The translations under genes and the position numbers were made by a program. This document shows positions 6,100 to 6,636 of a stretch of DNA of 6,636 nucleotides, one piece after another; within the stretch, counting starts at the first letter, position 1, and each line of letters starts with the position of its first letter. Below the pieces are notes generated by a model that saw only the letters and a program-made list of their open reading frames with translations, was not told where the DNA came from and made no database searches. The DNA is from Actinomycetota bacterium (GTDB taxonomy: Bacteria; Actinomycetota; Acidimicrobiia; Acidimicrobiales; Ilumatobacteraceae), in the NCBI GenBank assembly GCA_018882725.1, contig VERK01000126.1, positions 1 through 6,636 of the forward strand, in the 5' to 3' direction.

Positions 6100-6636
6100 C
6101 AGCCGATCAGTTCCTTCAGCGTCTCGATGGTCTTGACCGCGTCGGGACCCACCGGATTGACCGACAACACCGTGACTCCGGCTTCCTTGTACGCGGCGAG
6201 GCGCTCCTTGATGTAACCCTTCGGGCCCACCAGGTTGCTCTTCTCGATCATCTCACCCGGAACGGCCTTGGCGGCCTCTTCCTTCTTGCCGTCGAGATAC
6301 AGGTCCTGGACTTCGATGGCTTCTTTCTCGTAGCCGTACTTCCTGCAGATGGTGTTGTAGAAGTTCTTGTCGCGCGCGCCCATGCCGCCGATGTAGAGAG
6401 CGGCGTTCGGACGAGCGAAGTCGAGAATCTTCTTCTGCGCATCGCCGGTGAGTGACTCGTCGATGGCCACCATGCCACCGGCCGAGATCTGCAACTTGCC
6501 CAGGCTCGGATCGCGCTTGGCCAGACCCTTCTTCAGATCGTCGCCCCACACGTTGTGGTACTTCTCGGGATCGAAGAAGATCGGGAACCAGCCATCGGCG
6601 ACTTCGGCCGTGGCCTGCACGCTCAAGCCCATGAGG
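6099..6636 (-). CDS. LLM-class (F420-dependent type) flavin oxidoreductase, C-terminal part
   Basis: Only the last 178 codons are inside the window; the frame is open through the right edge, so the N-terminal half or so is missing. The ATG at 6632 is therefore probably an internal methionine rather than the start. The segment ATAEVADGWFPIFFDPEKY matches the conserved ADGW-P block late in the luciferase-like TIM barrel, and the end (GPKGYIKERLAAYKEAGVTV, then LSVNPVG) is the usual last helix and strand of F420-dependent members such as mycobacterial Rv3520c-type proteins. Such enzymes use F420 or FMN for hydride transfer to varied substrates. The cofactor cannot be decided without the N-terminus. 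The fragment is rich in lysine, all in GC-friendly AAG codons. It is followed directly by the hydrolase gene (TGATG), and their shared promoter lies outside the window. Confidence 0.82.
   Translation of the reverse strand, partial: LMGLSVQATAEVADGWFPIFFDPEKYHNVWGDDLKKGLAKRDPSLGKLQISAGGMVAIDESLTGDAQKKILDFARPNAALYIGGMGARDKNFYNTICRKYGYEKEAIEVQDLYLDGKKEEAAKAVPGEMIEKSNLVGPKGYIKERLAAYKEAGVTVLSVNPVGPDAVKTIETLKELIG

Overview
The window reads as ordinary chromosomal DNA from a GC-rich actinobacterium. The evidence is GC-rich third codon positions, a GTG start at two of the five genes whose start lies in the window, a luciferase-like oxidoreductase of the F420-dependent type, and TAnnnT -10 elements placed exactly for leaderless transcription. 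The many TCGA/GTCGAC words and the gene style would suit Acidimicrobiia (Ilumatobacter-like), but that placement is a guess. The coding is dense: six genes, with no gene-free stretch above 70 bases and no RNA gene, mobile element, CRISPR array or long repeat that I can see.

Left part, plus strand: a geranylgeranyl-reductase-family flavoprotein (69-1289) stands on its own predicted leaderless promoter. After a 31-base gap that holds a second leaderless promoter comes a three-gene run: an NPD-like FMN oxidoreductase (1321-2286), an M20 metallo-dipeptidase (2283-3722, 4-base overlap) and a 12-TM MFS transporter (3732-4949, 9-base gap). The second and third genes of the run each carry a GAAGG Shine-Dalgarno core, whereas the two promoter-proximal genes have no leader at all.

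Right part, minus strand: the C-terminal part of an LLM-class flavin oxidoreductase (entering from beyond the right edge, ending at 6099) is coupled by TGATG to an EstB/class C beta-lactamase-fold serine hydrolase (4906-6099). The hydrolase gene converges on the MFS gene, and their 3' ends overlap by 44 bases.

Functionally the window mixes redox flavoenzymes, a peptide-bond hydrolase, a serine esterase/beta-lactamase-like hydrolase and a small-molecule exporter-type MFS. This looks like accessory metabolism of lipids, quinones or small molecules. No single pathway is demonstrated, and I found no convincing undescribed system. The most notable signals are the paired leaderless promoters, the contrast between leaderless and GAAGG-led starts, and the convergent coding overlap.
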